Positions 1 through 8,058 of a stretch of DNA of 64,000 nt are shown here, piece after piece. The notes beneath the pieces are model-generated. The model made no database searches. It was not told where the DNA came from and saw only the letters and a list, made by a program, of their open reading frames with translations. Positions within the stretch are counted from its first letter, which is position 1, and every line of letters starts with the position of its first letter. Location of the stretch: positions 310,001 through 374,000 of the forward strand of contig CAVQBL010000016.1 in NCBI GenBank assembly GCA_963710715.1. The letters run 5' to 3'. The stretch comes from CAVQBL01 sp963710715. Its GTDB lineage: Bacteria; Pseudomonadota; Gammaproteobacteria; DSM-16500. The position numbers were made by a program, and so were the translations under genes.

Positions 1-1
1 C

Positions 2-463
2 GCAGGTAAAGCATTGCTGAGCGAAGCATTAGCGAAAAAACTAGGCTGGCAGTATATCGATGCTAATCCTAGCTTAGAGCGTTATATTGGGCGAAATTTG
101 AATGAAATTTTGGGAAAGCAGGGTGAAGCAGCTTTTCATCGATGTGAAAATGAAATCATATCTCACTATATTGGCATAGAGCATATTGTGATAGTTTTGG
201 AAGAATCAGTGATCGCCACAGAAGAAAATAGAAAATTATTATCATCAGAGTTTGTTATTTATTTAAAAGTTTCAACACCAACACAAATTGAACGGATGAA
301 AGGTGGCAGAGTTCCACTACTTCCAATCACTGATATGAAGGCATTCCTGGATAAACAGCATATTGAACGCGATCATCTATTTGAAGAAGTTGCTACGCTA
401 ACTATAGATTCTACTTCTGTTGAAAAAGATATTAATAAAATAATAAAAGCGCTTGAAGAATAG
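2..463 (+). CDS. Shikimate kinase-like P-loop protein, 5' end cut by window edge
   Basis: The reading frame is open from base 2, so the gene begins before the window; TTG at 14 is only an internal codon. The visible N-terminus reads AGKALLSEALAKKLG, which fits the P-loop and following helix of shikimate kinase. The core motif GEAAFHRCE matches the family's GE..FR..E element, and the lid region carries RVPLLP. Two positions look odd: the Ser/Thr after the P-loop Lys is Ala, and the shikimate-binding DxD reads DAN. It may therefore be a kinase-like paralogue or a decaying copy rather than the housekeeping AroK. It ends five bases before the start of a broken methyltransferase gene. The fold assignment is fairly safe, the substrate is not. 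Confidence 0.55.
   Translation, partial: AGKALLSEALAKKLGWQYIDANPSLERYIGRNLNEILGKQGEAAFHRCENEIISHYIGIEHIVIVLEESVIATEENRKLLSSEFVIYLKVSTPTQIERMKGGRVPLLPITDMKAFLDKQHIERDHLFEEVATLTIDSTSVEKDINKIIKALEE
17..54 (+). repeat. 38-bp direct repeat, copy 1 (inside the kinase gene)
   Basis: These 38 bases recur at 2545-2582 with one mismatch (C/T at the eleventh base). Here they encode residues of the P-loop helix of the kinase-like gene; the second copy is noncoding and lies next to a RhuM pseudogene. The pair brackets the methyltransferase, RloB and RloA genes and marks an old duplication or recombination. Confidence 0.85.
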
Positions 464-467
464 GGAT

Positions 468-958
468 ATGGTTAAGCGAAATAAAGAAAAAGTTTATCAA
501 TCCTATGAGAAAATCGTTGAGTGGTTTGATGAAGCTCGCACTAAAACTCTCATGGAATCTGAGTACCTTAATTTAATCATAAAATCCGTTCCAACTGGTG
601 GTTCAGTTTTAGACTTGGGTTGTGGAACAGGAGAACCCATCGCTCAATTTTTTATTGATAAAGGTTTTAAGATCACCCGGCGTTGATGGATGTAAGAAAA
701 TGATTGAGCTATGCAAGAAACGTTTTCCCAGTGAGCAGTGGATAGTTTCGGATATGCGCGAGATCAATCTGAATCAGCAATTTGATGTAATTCTAGCATG
801 GCATAGTTTTTTTCATCTTGATCATAATAGCCAGCGCAAGATGTTTAAAATATTTGAAACACATATTAAGCCAGGTGGTATCTTAGCTTTCACTTCTGGT
901 GAGGAAGAAGGAGAAGTGTGGAGTGATAATGGCGGGCAACAACTTTATCACGCTTGGC
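468..958 (+). pseudogene. SAM-dependent methyltransferase, frameshifted and 3'-truncated
   Basis: A class I methyltransferase is recognisable from motif I (VLDLGCGTGEP), the acidic post-I segment (VSDMREI) and motif IV-like FDVILAWHSFFHLD followed by PGGILAFTSG. ATG at 468 is a better start than the TTG at 453 because it follows an AGGGA-like ribosome binding site. One extra C in the CCC run at 676-678 breaks the frame; removing it joins the two halves as KITGVDGCKKM. The protein then matches the family as far as LYHA at about 950, after which the sequence is the antisense of a truncated rloB. The C-terminal part is therefore lost by recombination, and the gene is very likely dead whatever the status of the frameshift. 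Confidence 0.75.
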
Positions 959-1246
959 TTCTGATATCAGCTGTTCTAAAGACCATCCGTCGTCATTTTT
1001 ATCTGCACGATCTGTATCAACAATAAGAATGGAATTTTTCGCTTTACCCTTAGTTTTTTCTCTTCGAGAACGATAAATAACCGCTCTCTCAAGCATTGTT
1101 TTACATCCACCGCCACTTAAAACTTCACAATCCAAATGAATATGAATACTATTTTGATCGGAAAGTTGTTGCAAAAATTTTATAAATGACTGCTCCCCTT
1201 CACCTTCTACCGCTAGATAAATCCTTTTGCGTATTTCTCTTACCAT
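890..1246 (-). pseudogene. RloB-like TOPRIM-type protein, C-terminally truncated
   Basis: The N-terminal half of an RloB protein is intact. It has a conserved acidic patch in YLAVEGEGEQSF (residues about 10-21) and a second acidic motif ILIVDTDRADKNDDG (about 73-87), consistent with the TOPRIM-like fold of the family. Homology stops after LEQLISEAKR at about position 950; the last 20 residues are antisense of the neighbouring methyltransferase. Normal RloB proteins are about 200 residues, this one 118. It lies three bases downstream of the RloA-type ATPase on the same strand, the usual rloA-rloB arrangement found inside type I restriction loci. Loss of the C-terminal half probably inactivates it. 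Confidence 0.75.
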
Positions 1247-1249
1247 TTT

Positions 1250-2446
1250 TTATCCGATATGTGGTACAGCACCTAATTCGCCAGCAAGATATTTTTTCAT
1301 TAAACTAGGGTTACGACGTAAGCCTGTGATATTGCGAGCACTATAAATTTGCGTGGCTTTGCCACATGGTTTTTCAGTAAAAAATATTTGTTCTTTTTCT
1401 AAATCGTCTAACAAGGCAGGATTATGCGCAGTAAAAAATAATTGTGCACTCTTTGGATTGCGCTCAGCGTTGCTAAACCATCGTAAAAGTTCAGGTAGTA
1501 ATAATGGATGTAAATCCGTGTCAATTTCATCAATGATAGCGATACTGCCTTGCTCTAAAGCATAATGCAGCCGAAGAAAGATTTCGATAAAGCGACGAGT
1601 TCCTGCGGACTCTTCAGCAAAAAAAATAAAATCATCAAGTCCTGTGTGTTTAAACTTAGCGAATAAACCTTGTTCTCCTTTTTCAACAGTCATGTATTCG
1701 AGACCCACATCAAAACGTCTGAGTTCTTTGTTTAAGTTATCTAGACATTTTTTATCATTAGCATAAGCGGTTAACCATTGAGTTGGATGCTGTAGAATTC
1801 TGTCGAAACCAATGCTATTTGTTTGAATGGCTCCAATTAATTGGCATAAACGAATAGAAGATTGATGGTTCAATTTTGCAAGCGAACTAATCGTGCTCGC
1901 ATTTGGTCGAACGCTATCTTTTCGTGGGTCATTGTCTGAAATATCAAAAGGATTTCCAAATTTAAATGATTGATCATTTCTTTCAAATAAATTGCGAAAT
2001 CTTCCTTTGGGTGCATAGGATAACGATTCGTAAGATACTTTTTTATCAAAGAAATTATCTGCCTGATTAGAAATATGTATTTCATAACGGAATTTTGCAG
2101 AAGGACTGTTAGTACTTAGCTGGCTGTCAAATTCAATAATAATAACAGTAGGTTTGTTAAGCCACGATTTCTGTCGATATGGTTGGAATAGGGAGCTGAG
2201 AACATTAGGTTGCCAATCAACGCTGTTTATGCCAAATAGCACTGTTGAAACAATTGCGCGTAAAACAGTTGATTTCCCAGAGGCATTAGAACCAAATAGT
2301 CCGATGACTGTAGGTAGGCGAATGTCATTATCTGAACGGGATGAGATGAAACAAAAAAGATCTGGAGCATTATTAGGCACCGGCAATGTAATTTCTTGTC
2401 GATCAGCTATAGAGAAGAAATTTTCAATTGAGATTTTGTATATCAT
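1250..2446 (-). CDS. RloA-type AAA15 ATPase (COG1106)
   Basis: This 398-residue ATPase of the ABC/SMC-like AAA15 group is a restriction-linked or abortive-infection component in other bacteria. The N-terminus carries the family's FFSI/ENF element. A Walker A motif GSNASGKST is near residue 53, a signature-like ESAGTRRF near 280, Walker B IAIIDEID near 305 and the H-loop FFTAHNPALL near 340, so all nucleotide-binding elements are present. It is the first gene of an rloA-rloB pair whose second gene is truncated, so the system is probably incomplete. An AT-rich stretch upstream (2447-2540) could hold its promoter. The family call is firm, the function in this cell uncertain. Confidence 0.85.
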   Translation of the reverse strand: MIYKISIENFFSIADRQEITLPVPNNAPDLFCFISSRSDNDIRLPTVIGLFGSNASGKSTVLRAIVSTVLFGINSVDWQPNVLSSLFQPYRQKSWLNKPTVIIIEFDSQLSTNSPSAKFRYEIHISNQADNFFDKKVSYESLSYAPKGRFRNLFERNDQSFKFGNPFDISDNDPRKDSVRPNASTISSLAKLNHQSSIRLCQLIGAIQTNSIGFDRILQHPTQWLTAYANDKKCLDNLNKELRRFDVGLEYMTVEKGEQGLFAKFKHTGLDDFIFFAEESAGTRRFIEIFLRLHYALEQGSIAIIDEIDTDLHPLLLPELLRWFSNAERNPKSAQLFFTAHNPALLDDLEKEQIFFTEKPCGKATQIYSARNITGLRRNPSLMKKYLAGELGAVPHIG

Positions 2447-2544
2447 ATATTTGAATTTTTTATGTTAAAGTGATACTTAAATTTTAATATAATTTAAATT
2501 AAAATGCAAGTTTTACATAAAAAGCGCAAAGTATAGGTTTAATA

Positions 2545-2582
2545 CTGAGCGAAGTATTAGCGAAAAAACTAGGCTGGCAGTA
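2545..2582 (+). repeat. 38-bp direct repeat, copy 2
   Basis: This repeats bases 17-54 with a single mismatch. It is out of any gene here and ends 11 bases from the stop codon of the RhuM pseudogene. Confidence 0.85.
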
Positions 2583-2593
2583 AAACTAAAATG

Positions 2594-3090
2594 TTATTCA
2601 TCATGCTCGTTTTTATCTGTGGCAGTCATGTTCTGGGTGATTGCCTTAACTTCTCTGTCAAAATCAGATTCAAAGAGGCGATCTTGAATGATGCGATATT
2701 TTTCAAATTCGCTTTCCGCATGATCATTTCACTAAGTCGAATCTCTCGAATTTCGGCTAGTAATTGCTCAAAGTAGTTTTCACCCAGAAAGGTGCCATTT
2801 TCGAGTCGCTTTTTATCCAGCACATAACCTTTTATTGCAAATTGATGTGGCACTTGTGTTGCCCATTGGCGGAATTGTGTTGCGCGTTTAGAGTTAACAC
2901 GATAACCAACCGATATAATTGCATCAAGGTTATAGAACTGAGTGTTGTAGTTTTTACCATCACTGGCAGTTATCCGGAAATTCCGGATAACTGAATTTTC
3001 TTGTAACTCACGGCTGGAGAAGATATTTTGTAGATGTTCACTTATTGTGCGCACATCAACATCAAATAATTCAGCAAGTCATGCGCGACC
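2594..3090 (-). pseudogene. RhuM family protein, remnant with N-terminal loss and internal deletion
   Basis: The middle of a RhuM protein is clear: AELFDVDVRTISEHL, then the motif FYNLDAIISVGYRVNS and ATQFRQWAT. The full-length RhuM at 55283 shows what is missing. Upstream of AELF there is an in-frame stop (TGA) and no N-terminal domain. After IREIR the reading shifts frame and the family's central segment is absent, yet the correct C-terminus (ESEFEKYRIIQDRLF through KNEHDE) continues in another frame to a stop at 2594. This pattern fits a real deletion rather than a sequencing error. RhuM genes commonly sit in type I restriction loci, which fits the RloA/RloB neighbours. Confidence 0.75.
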
Positions 3091-3118
3091 TTAGTGTCAT
3101 TCGGATATAGGGAAATAA

Positions 3119-5563
3119 TTATTTCAACGTACTTAACAGCAGTGGTTGATTAATTGAATCTCCTTTTTCATCATTATTTTGAATATCAGAATTTAGCTTT
3201 TCTTCATTTTGGTTGGTAAATTTATTATGCGAAGAAGAAAGTTGTTTAAAACGCGAAAATTTTTCAAAATAAGATAATATTTCACCTAATGTACTATTTT
3301 CTGTTAAGTTGAAAATAGGATTTCCTTTTTTTAGGTGAGAGAAAAGTCTTTTCCCAATTTCTTGTAAACGTGGGCTCATTTGATTCAAATGTAAATCATT
3401 AAAACGTTCCCTGCCTGCAAATAAGGTTTTAAATAAACTGGAAAATAATGTATTATTATTTTGTCTCTTGATCCAGCAAGATGGCGAACTTATCATTAAC
3501 GCAATAGCCGTGATAGCAAGCCCTACTCCTAATCCAATCAAAGCTGAGCGGCCATCCTCCAATTGAGAACATAAAGCTGCACAGGGTTTATCCATAAATG
3601 TATAATAACTGGTATCGCATTTATTAATATCCAGCATACTATTCCTTTTTCCATCCAAATATCTGCCGCAGTTCAGGTCTTCATAACCACGCCTATACTC
3701 AACTCTATAGGTAGTCGCCCGCAAATCTGCGCGTATTGCATTCTGTGAAGCAACAACCAGTCCTAAAAAAACAGAAAAAGGTACAATACCTAATGCGCTC
3801 ATTGCGAATACAGCCATCAATATTTTATCCCTTAAAGAAAAGCCATAATTTCTATGAAAAAACCAAGATTTATCATCTAATTCTTCATTTAAACAATCCA
3901 TGAATTCATTAGCTAAGGCAGTTTTTCCAGAAAAGAAAGCATCATAGGTAGTCCATGAAACACTAAAAAAGCTAACTTGATCTTTAGCTTTTAAAAAAGA
4001 CATAGTGTGATTTAATGTACCTGCCGTTGTTTGGCTAAAGAAAGCCATTCGTAATGCATTTAAATTGTTTGCTTTGACTTCGGGTAATGAAGCATGCGGA
4101 ATAACAACACCTAATCGCTTAGCCCGCTCAATCAAGTTGTCTGCATTAGGCACTTCCGTTATCGATGTATAATTTTTTTGAAAAGTGAACTTACAATAAA
4201 GGTTAATAAATTTTTCAGGATTGATGTGCGCATACGTTGAATAAGTTTGATGAATTAATTTTTCTTCTTCAGTTCGTGAATCATGATCGCTCATATTTTG
4301 GCTCAGAATGCGATTAAATATACCCTGCATTTCGTTATTTTCTTTTATGGGTTGAAAAAATTGATGATAACGATTCCCTAATTTTAAAACTAAATCATAG
4401 GGATACTGATCTGTTAAAAACATTAAAGTAAAAAATAATTCTCTATTCTTTTGATTACATGCATAGATAAAAAGTTTATCAGCGCCTAAGTTATCAATTA
4501 AAGTGTTCAGTGCAACAAAATTTTTGTGTTTTAGCGCAACATCTAATGCAACTAAGAAATCCTTATTCAAATCATTATCTTTTTCTTCTTCAAAATGGAA
4601 TAAATTTAAAGTGTCATTAGCAAACATGGCTTCTGTGAGAATGTTTTTTTGTTCTATAGCTATATTTTCTGCATTAAACGCATGCCCTTGTGTGCTCAAA
4701 TACTTTTTTTTCTGCGAAGTGGGAGCTATATTAATTAATCGCTTATACGATTCTTCTTGACGATTAAGTTGGCGCAATGTGAGCGCAACTTGCTTTTCAT
4801 CTTGATTAACTAAGTGATATGATTCTTCATCATCATGAAACAATGCCCAGTAAGCTAATGTTAAACAATTTTCATCCGAACGAGCACGATGTTGATTCAT
4901 AGAAAATAAAATATGGGTCAAATCGGGTAAGTTTTTCTGCATAGCCAATTCCATCAAACCGCACAAATCATTTTCTATTTGACTTAATAAAACTTGGGAA
5001 TTGCTATCGCTTTTCATTTCAATTGAAACAACATGTTCCCCTGATAGCTTATCGTTATGAATTTGCCGTTTAATTTTATCTAATAATCTATCCGTATAAT
5101 CTTGATGATAGTTTTTTATATTCCAAAAAATAATTGCACAAAATATGATGGGATCAATTTTTAATTGACTTAAAGCTTCTTGAATTTCAATTTGACCTGC
5201 TTGCTCCGCCAATGCAATTGATTTATTTTTATCTGCCCCGCAAATCAATAATATTTGCGCCGCTAACCAGTGTTTATTTTTCACTGCTGAATAAAGCGGT
5301 AATTCTTGAGAAAGGTGTAGGGTTTCTTGTTTTTCATCATTGTTAATTGGCATGGATGAATTTAAATTTGCGCCAGCGTAAGCGAGCCACAACAAACTTT
5401 CAATAAATCCTCTGGTTGCACTCAGCTGGACTAAAGTGCATCCACTTTCATTATCACGCAAATCGACAACTATATCTTTAGACTCATATTTAAGAGTATC
5501 AATTAGTACGCGCGGTTTGTGTTCTTTCAAAGAATTAGTAGATCTTTTGTGATTTCTAAGCAT
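3119..5563 (-). CDS. Large ankyrin-like membrane protein, effector candidate
   Basis: I do not recognise a named family for this 814-residue protein. Residues about 30-135 look like degenerate ankyrin repeats (GCTLVQLSATRGFIESLLWL, then LPLYSAVKNKHWLAAQILL and a GAD turn). A long helical middle follows. Two hydrophobic segments near residues 578-604 and 672-692 could span a membrane and enclose a loop with four cysteines. The tail is charged and low in complexity. There is no signal peptide. A GAGGGG ribosome site lies eight bases before the ATG. Ankyrin repeats plus a C-terminal membrane hairpin are common among secreted effectors of intracellular bacteria; that role is inference. Confidence 0.65.
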   Translation of the reverse strand: MLRNHKRSTNSLKEHKPRVLIDTLKYESKDIVVDLRDNESGCTLVQLSATRGFIESLLWLAYAGANLNSSMPINNDEKQETLHLSQELPLYSAVKNKHWLAAQILLICGADKNKSIALAEQAGQIEIQEALSQLKIDPIIFCAIIFWNIKNYHQDYTDRLLDKIKRQIHNDKLSGEHVVSIEMKSDSNSQVLLSQIENDLCGLMELAMQKNLPDLTHILFSMNQHRARSDENCLTLAYWALFHDDEESYHLVNQDEKQVALTLRQLNRQEESYKRLINIAPTSQKKKYLSTQGHAFNAENIAIEQKNILTEAMFANDTLNLFHFEEEKDNDLNKDFLVALDVALKHKNFVALNTLIDNLGADKLFIYACNQKNRELFFTLMFLTDQYPYDLVLKLGNRYHQFFQPIKENNEMQGIFNRILSQNMSDHDSRTEEEKLIHQTYSTYAHINPEKFINLYCKFTFQKNYTSITEVPNADNLIERAKRLGVVIPHASLPEVKANNLNALRMAFFSQTTAGTLNHTMSFLKAKDQVSFFSVSWTTYDAFFSGKTALANEFMDCLNEELDDKSWFFHRNYGFSLRDKILMAVFAMSALGIVPFSVFLGLVVASQNAIRADLRATTYRVEYRRGYEDLNCGRYLDGKRNSMLDINKCDTSYYTFMDKPCAALCSQLEDGRSALIGLGVGLAITAIALMISSPSCWIKRQNNNTLFSSLFKTLFAGRERFNDLHLNQMSPRLQEIGKRLFSHLKKGNPIFNLTENSTLGEILSYFEKFSRFKQLSSSHNKFTNQNEEKLNSDIQNNDEKGDSINQPLLLSTLK

Positions 5564-5933
5564 TTTTTAACCCCTCGCAAATAAATTGTGCAAATTTTAA
5601 CATTACTTTATAAATGAGTCAATTTTTGAACAACTTTAGGCAAATCTTCCGGTCGGATTTTTCGAGGTCCGGTTGGGCGGCTATAGTATTTCGTTATGCG
5701 GTGTAATTAGATTGACCTATCCTATCGGACAAAACTAGATAACGCAATGGACACAATGATGTAAGTGCCTTATTTAAATGATTTTATAGGCAAGGTTGGA
5801 TGTTGCCGCCTTGAGTGTCGTGCTGCCTCTGCCCTTTTATAAAACCGGATTTTCTATGTTTTTCCTCGACGAAGACCGGAAAAACAATGAAAGAAGACTA
5901 ATGACTACAGATAAAGTGAAATCTACTGGCGCA
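5564..5933. other. Intergenic region without a recognisable gene
   Basis: This 370-base gap separates the ankyrin-like gene, which points leftward, from the 3' end of yihY. I see no ORF with a ribosome site, no tRNA and no clear terminator. GC-rich patches such as CTTCCGGTCGGA and GAAGACCGGAAAAAC are weakly complementary and could fold, but the pairing is too broken to call. Confidence 0.4.
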
Positions 5934-6749
5934 TTAGAGCTTACATTGTTGATTTCTTATATGCGATAAAGAATGAGTAAAAATCGCTCCCCATAAAATA
6001 ATAAACCATAAAATATATAACCATACAAGAAAGATGGGTAAAATTGAAAAGACACCGTAAATTAATTCATAGCTAGAAAAAAGAGAAACGTATGTGGCAA
6101 ATAATATTCGAGTTATTTCAATCAAAAATGCGGTTATACATCCTCCCAAAATTCCATCTTTTCTGCTCACATATGTGTTGGGAGAAAAAATATAGAATAG
6201 GCTAAATATGATGGCATTAATGATGATTGGAAAAACAATAAATAGAAGCGAAGTGAGTGTTGAAAAAAAGTAAGTTGAAAATATATGAGATGTTATAAAA
6301 ATACTCGCGCCGATTAGGATTGGAACGATTACTAAAATTCCTATGTAAAATAACCAAACGGTTGCTTTTCTTTTCCTTTTAGGAATATGCCAAATATCAT
6401 TTATTGTTTCATCTATTGTATTTATCATTAAAATTGCAGTAAACGCCAAAAACAAAATACTTCCTACAGGTAAATGAACGGCTTGTTGGATAAAATTTTG
6501 AAAATAATCTTGTACCGCGTAAGCTGTGGTAGGGACAAAGTTTCTGAAAATATAATCTTTGGAAAGCAATACAAATCGAGAAAATATAGGAAAAACAGTA
6601 ATAAAAGAAACAATCACTGATAAAATTGGCACGAGTGACAATAGCGTTGTAAATGCTAACGCCGAAGCTCGAAAAGTATATTTATCAGCAAAAAAACGCC
6701 GCGTGGTGATATTAATAACTTTAATTAGGTAAAAAATATTTCTAGTCAT
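5934..6749 (-). CDS. yihY: YihY/BrkB family inner-membrane protein
   Basis: This 271-residue polytopic membrane protein has the family hallmarks: an N-terminal amphipathic segment, the conserved SALAFTTLLSLVPILSV element (about residues 28-44), a central region with the conserved TIDETINDIW motif (about 110) and six predicted hydrophobic helices. The family was once called ribonuclease BN, but this is an integral membrane protein of unknown transport function. It lies six bases downstream of corC and is the last gene of the miaB-ybeZ-ybeY-corC unit, at the position where lnt often follows corC in relatives. The family call is firm, the biochemical role unknown. Confidence 0.85.
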   Translation of the reverse strand: MTRNIFYLIKVINITTRRFFADKYTFRASALAFTTLLSLVPILSVIVSFITVFPIFSRFVLLSKDYIFRNFVPTTAYAVQDYFQNFIQQAVHLPVGSILFLAFTAILMINTIDETINDIWHIPKRKRKATVWLFYIGILVIVPILIGASIFITSHIFSTYFFSTLTSLLFIVFPIIINAIIFSLFYIFSPNTYVSRKDGILGGCITAFLIEITRILFATYVSLFSSYELIYGVFSILPIFLVWLYILWFIILWGAIFTHSLSHIRNQQCKL

Positions 6750-6755
6750 GTTTTA

Positions 6756-7589
6756 TTATTTATTCGGTTCTTTTTTAACTTCTAGCAGATGAATTCGCCG
6801 ACTATCGCTATGCAACACTTTGAAGCGATAATTTTTAATTGCTAAAACTTCACCGCGTTTGGGCAAGTGTCCAAAACCTTTCAACACCAAGCCGCCGATG
6901 GTATCGAATTCATCATCACTGAATGATGTTTTAAAATATTCGTTGAAATCGCTAATCGATGTAGCGGCTTTGACGGAGAAAGATCCGTCACCGTGTTTTT
7001 TAATAGAATGTTCTTCATCGATATCATACTCGTCTTCAATTTCACCAACGATTTGCTCAAGAACATCTTCAATGGTAACTAAACCTGCAACATAACCATA
7101 TTCATCAATTACCATAGCGATGTGATTGCGTTTGACACGAAATTCACGTAATAAAATATCTAAGCGTTTACTTTGTGGAACAAAAACGGCAGGACGGGTG
7201 ATATCAGCAATATTAAATTGATCGGGTTTTTTATTAAAACAATAACGCAATAAATCTTTCGCTAATAAAATTCCAATTACATCATCGGTGTCATCAACAA
7301 CAGGAAAGCGTGAGTGACCTGATTCGATTACAATGGGTAAGGTTTCTTCAAGAGAATTATCTTGTTTAATCACAACCATTTGTGATTTTGGCACTAAGAT
7401 TTCGCGTACCTGCATGTCGGCAACTTGTACTACACTTTCGATCATGTCCAGCATTTCTGAGCTCAATAAATCACGTTCTTCTGCATCGCGTAGGACTTCT
7501 ATTAATTGTTCACGATCTTTAGGCTCGCGGATTAACATACTGCTTAAACGCTCGAACCAAGAACGTTTGTTTTGTTCTGCTTCACTCAT
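6756..7589 (-). CDS. corC: CorC/HlyC family CBS-domain protein
   Basis: CorC (YbeX) is a soluble CBS-pair protein linked to Mg2+/Co2+ homeostasis and more recently to ribosome function. At 277 residues it has the family's normal length. The first CBS domain starts around residue 65 after the motif MQVREILVPKSQM, the second lies around 130-190 with the typical VAGLVTIEDVLEQIVGEI, and the C-terminal CorC_HlyC domain ends near 270 with FDTIGGLVL. No membrane segment is present, as expected for the short form. It starts six bases after ybeY and is cotranscribed with it. Confidence 0.92.
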   Translation of the reverse strand: MSEAEQNKRSWFERLSSMLIREPKDREQLIEVLRDAEERDLLSSEMLDMIESVVQVADMQVREILVPKSQMVVIKQDNSLEETLPIVIESGHSRFPVVDDTDDVIGILLAKDLLRYCFNKKPDQFNIADITRPAVFVPQSKRLDILLREFRVKRNHIAMVIDEYGYVAGLVTIEDVLEQIVGEIEDEYDIDEEHSIKKHGDGSFSVKAATSISDFNEYFKTSFSDDEFDTIGGLVLKGFGHLPKRGEVLAIKNYRFKVLHSDSRRIHLLEVKKEPNK

Positions 7590-7595
7590 AATTTT

Positions 7596-8054
7596 TTACT
7601 TTTCTCCATAAGGGTTAGGGAAACCTAAGGTTTGCAAAATTTGGATTTCTTGTGCTTCCATTACCTTAGCATCCATTTCTTTTTCATGATCATATCCTAG
7701 TAAATGCAATGTACCATGAATAACCATATGTGCCCAATGGGCTTCGGGTGTTTTGCCTTGCAGTTTGGCTTCTTGATTTACAATTTCAGCACAAATGACT
7801 ATATCGCCTAGCAAAGGAATTTCCAAGTCTAATTCTTTTGGTGTGTCAAAAGGGAATGATAAAACATTGGTGGGTCCTGTTTTGTGTCTATAGGTTGTGT
7901 TGAGTTCAGTGATTTCTTTTATATTGGTAATACGAATGGTTAGTTCTCCAGTCATTATTTTTTTTTCTAGCGCATATGCCGCCCATTTTTTTAATTGAGT
8001 GGCTGTAGGAGCTAATATATTACGCGTGGCGCGTTGCACCATGATTTTATACAT
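7596..8054 (-). CDS. ybeY: Endoribonuclease YbeY, 16S rRNA 3' maturation
   Basis: YbeY is a zinc-dependent single-strand endoribonuclease needed for 16S rRNA 3' end processing and ribosome quality control. The zinc motif HGTLHLLGYDH is near the C-terminus, and TNVLSFPFD precedes it as in the family. The longest ORF begins at 8108 inside ybeZ; I choose the ATG at 8054 (MYKIMVQRATRN), four bases after the ybeZ stop and in register with known YbeY N-termini, giving 152 residues. An ATG four codons further in is also possible. Its position between ybeZ and corC is the classical arrangement. Confidence 0.92.
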   Translation of the reverse strand: MYKIMVQRATRNILAPTATQLKKWAAYALEKKIMTGELTIRITNIKEITELNTTYRHKTGPTNVLSFPFDTPKELDLEIPLLGDIVICAEIVNQEAKLQGKTPEAHWAHMVIHGTLHLLGYDHEKEMDAKVMEAQEIQILQTLGFPNPYGEK

Positions 8055-8058
8055 TGAA

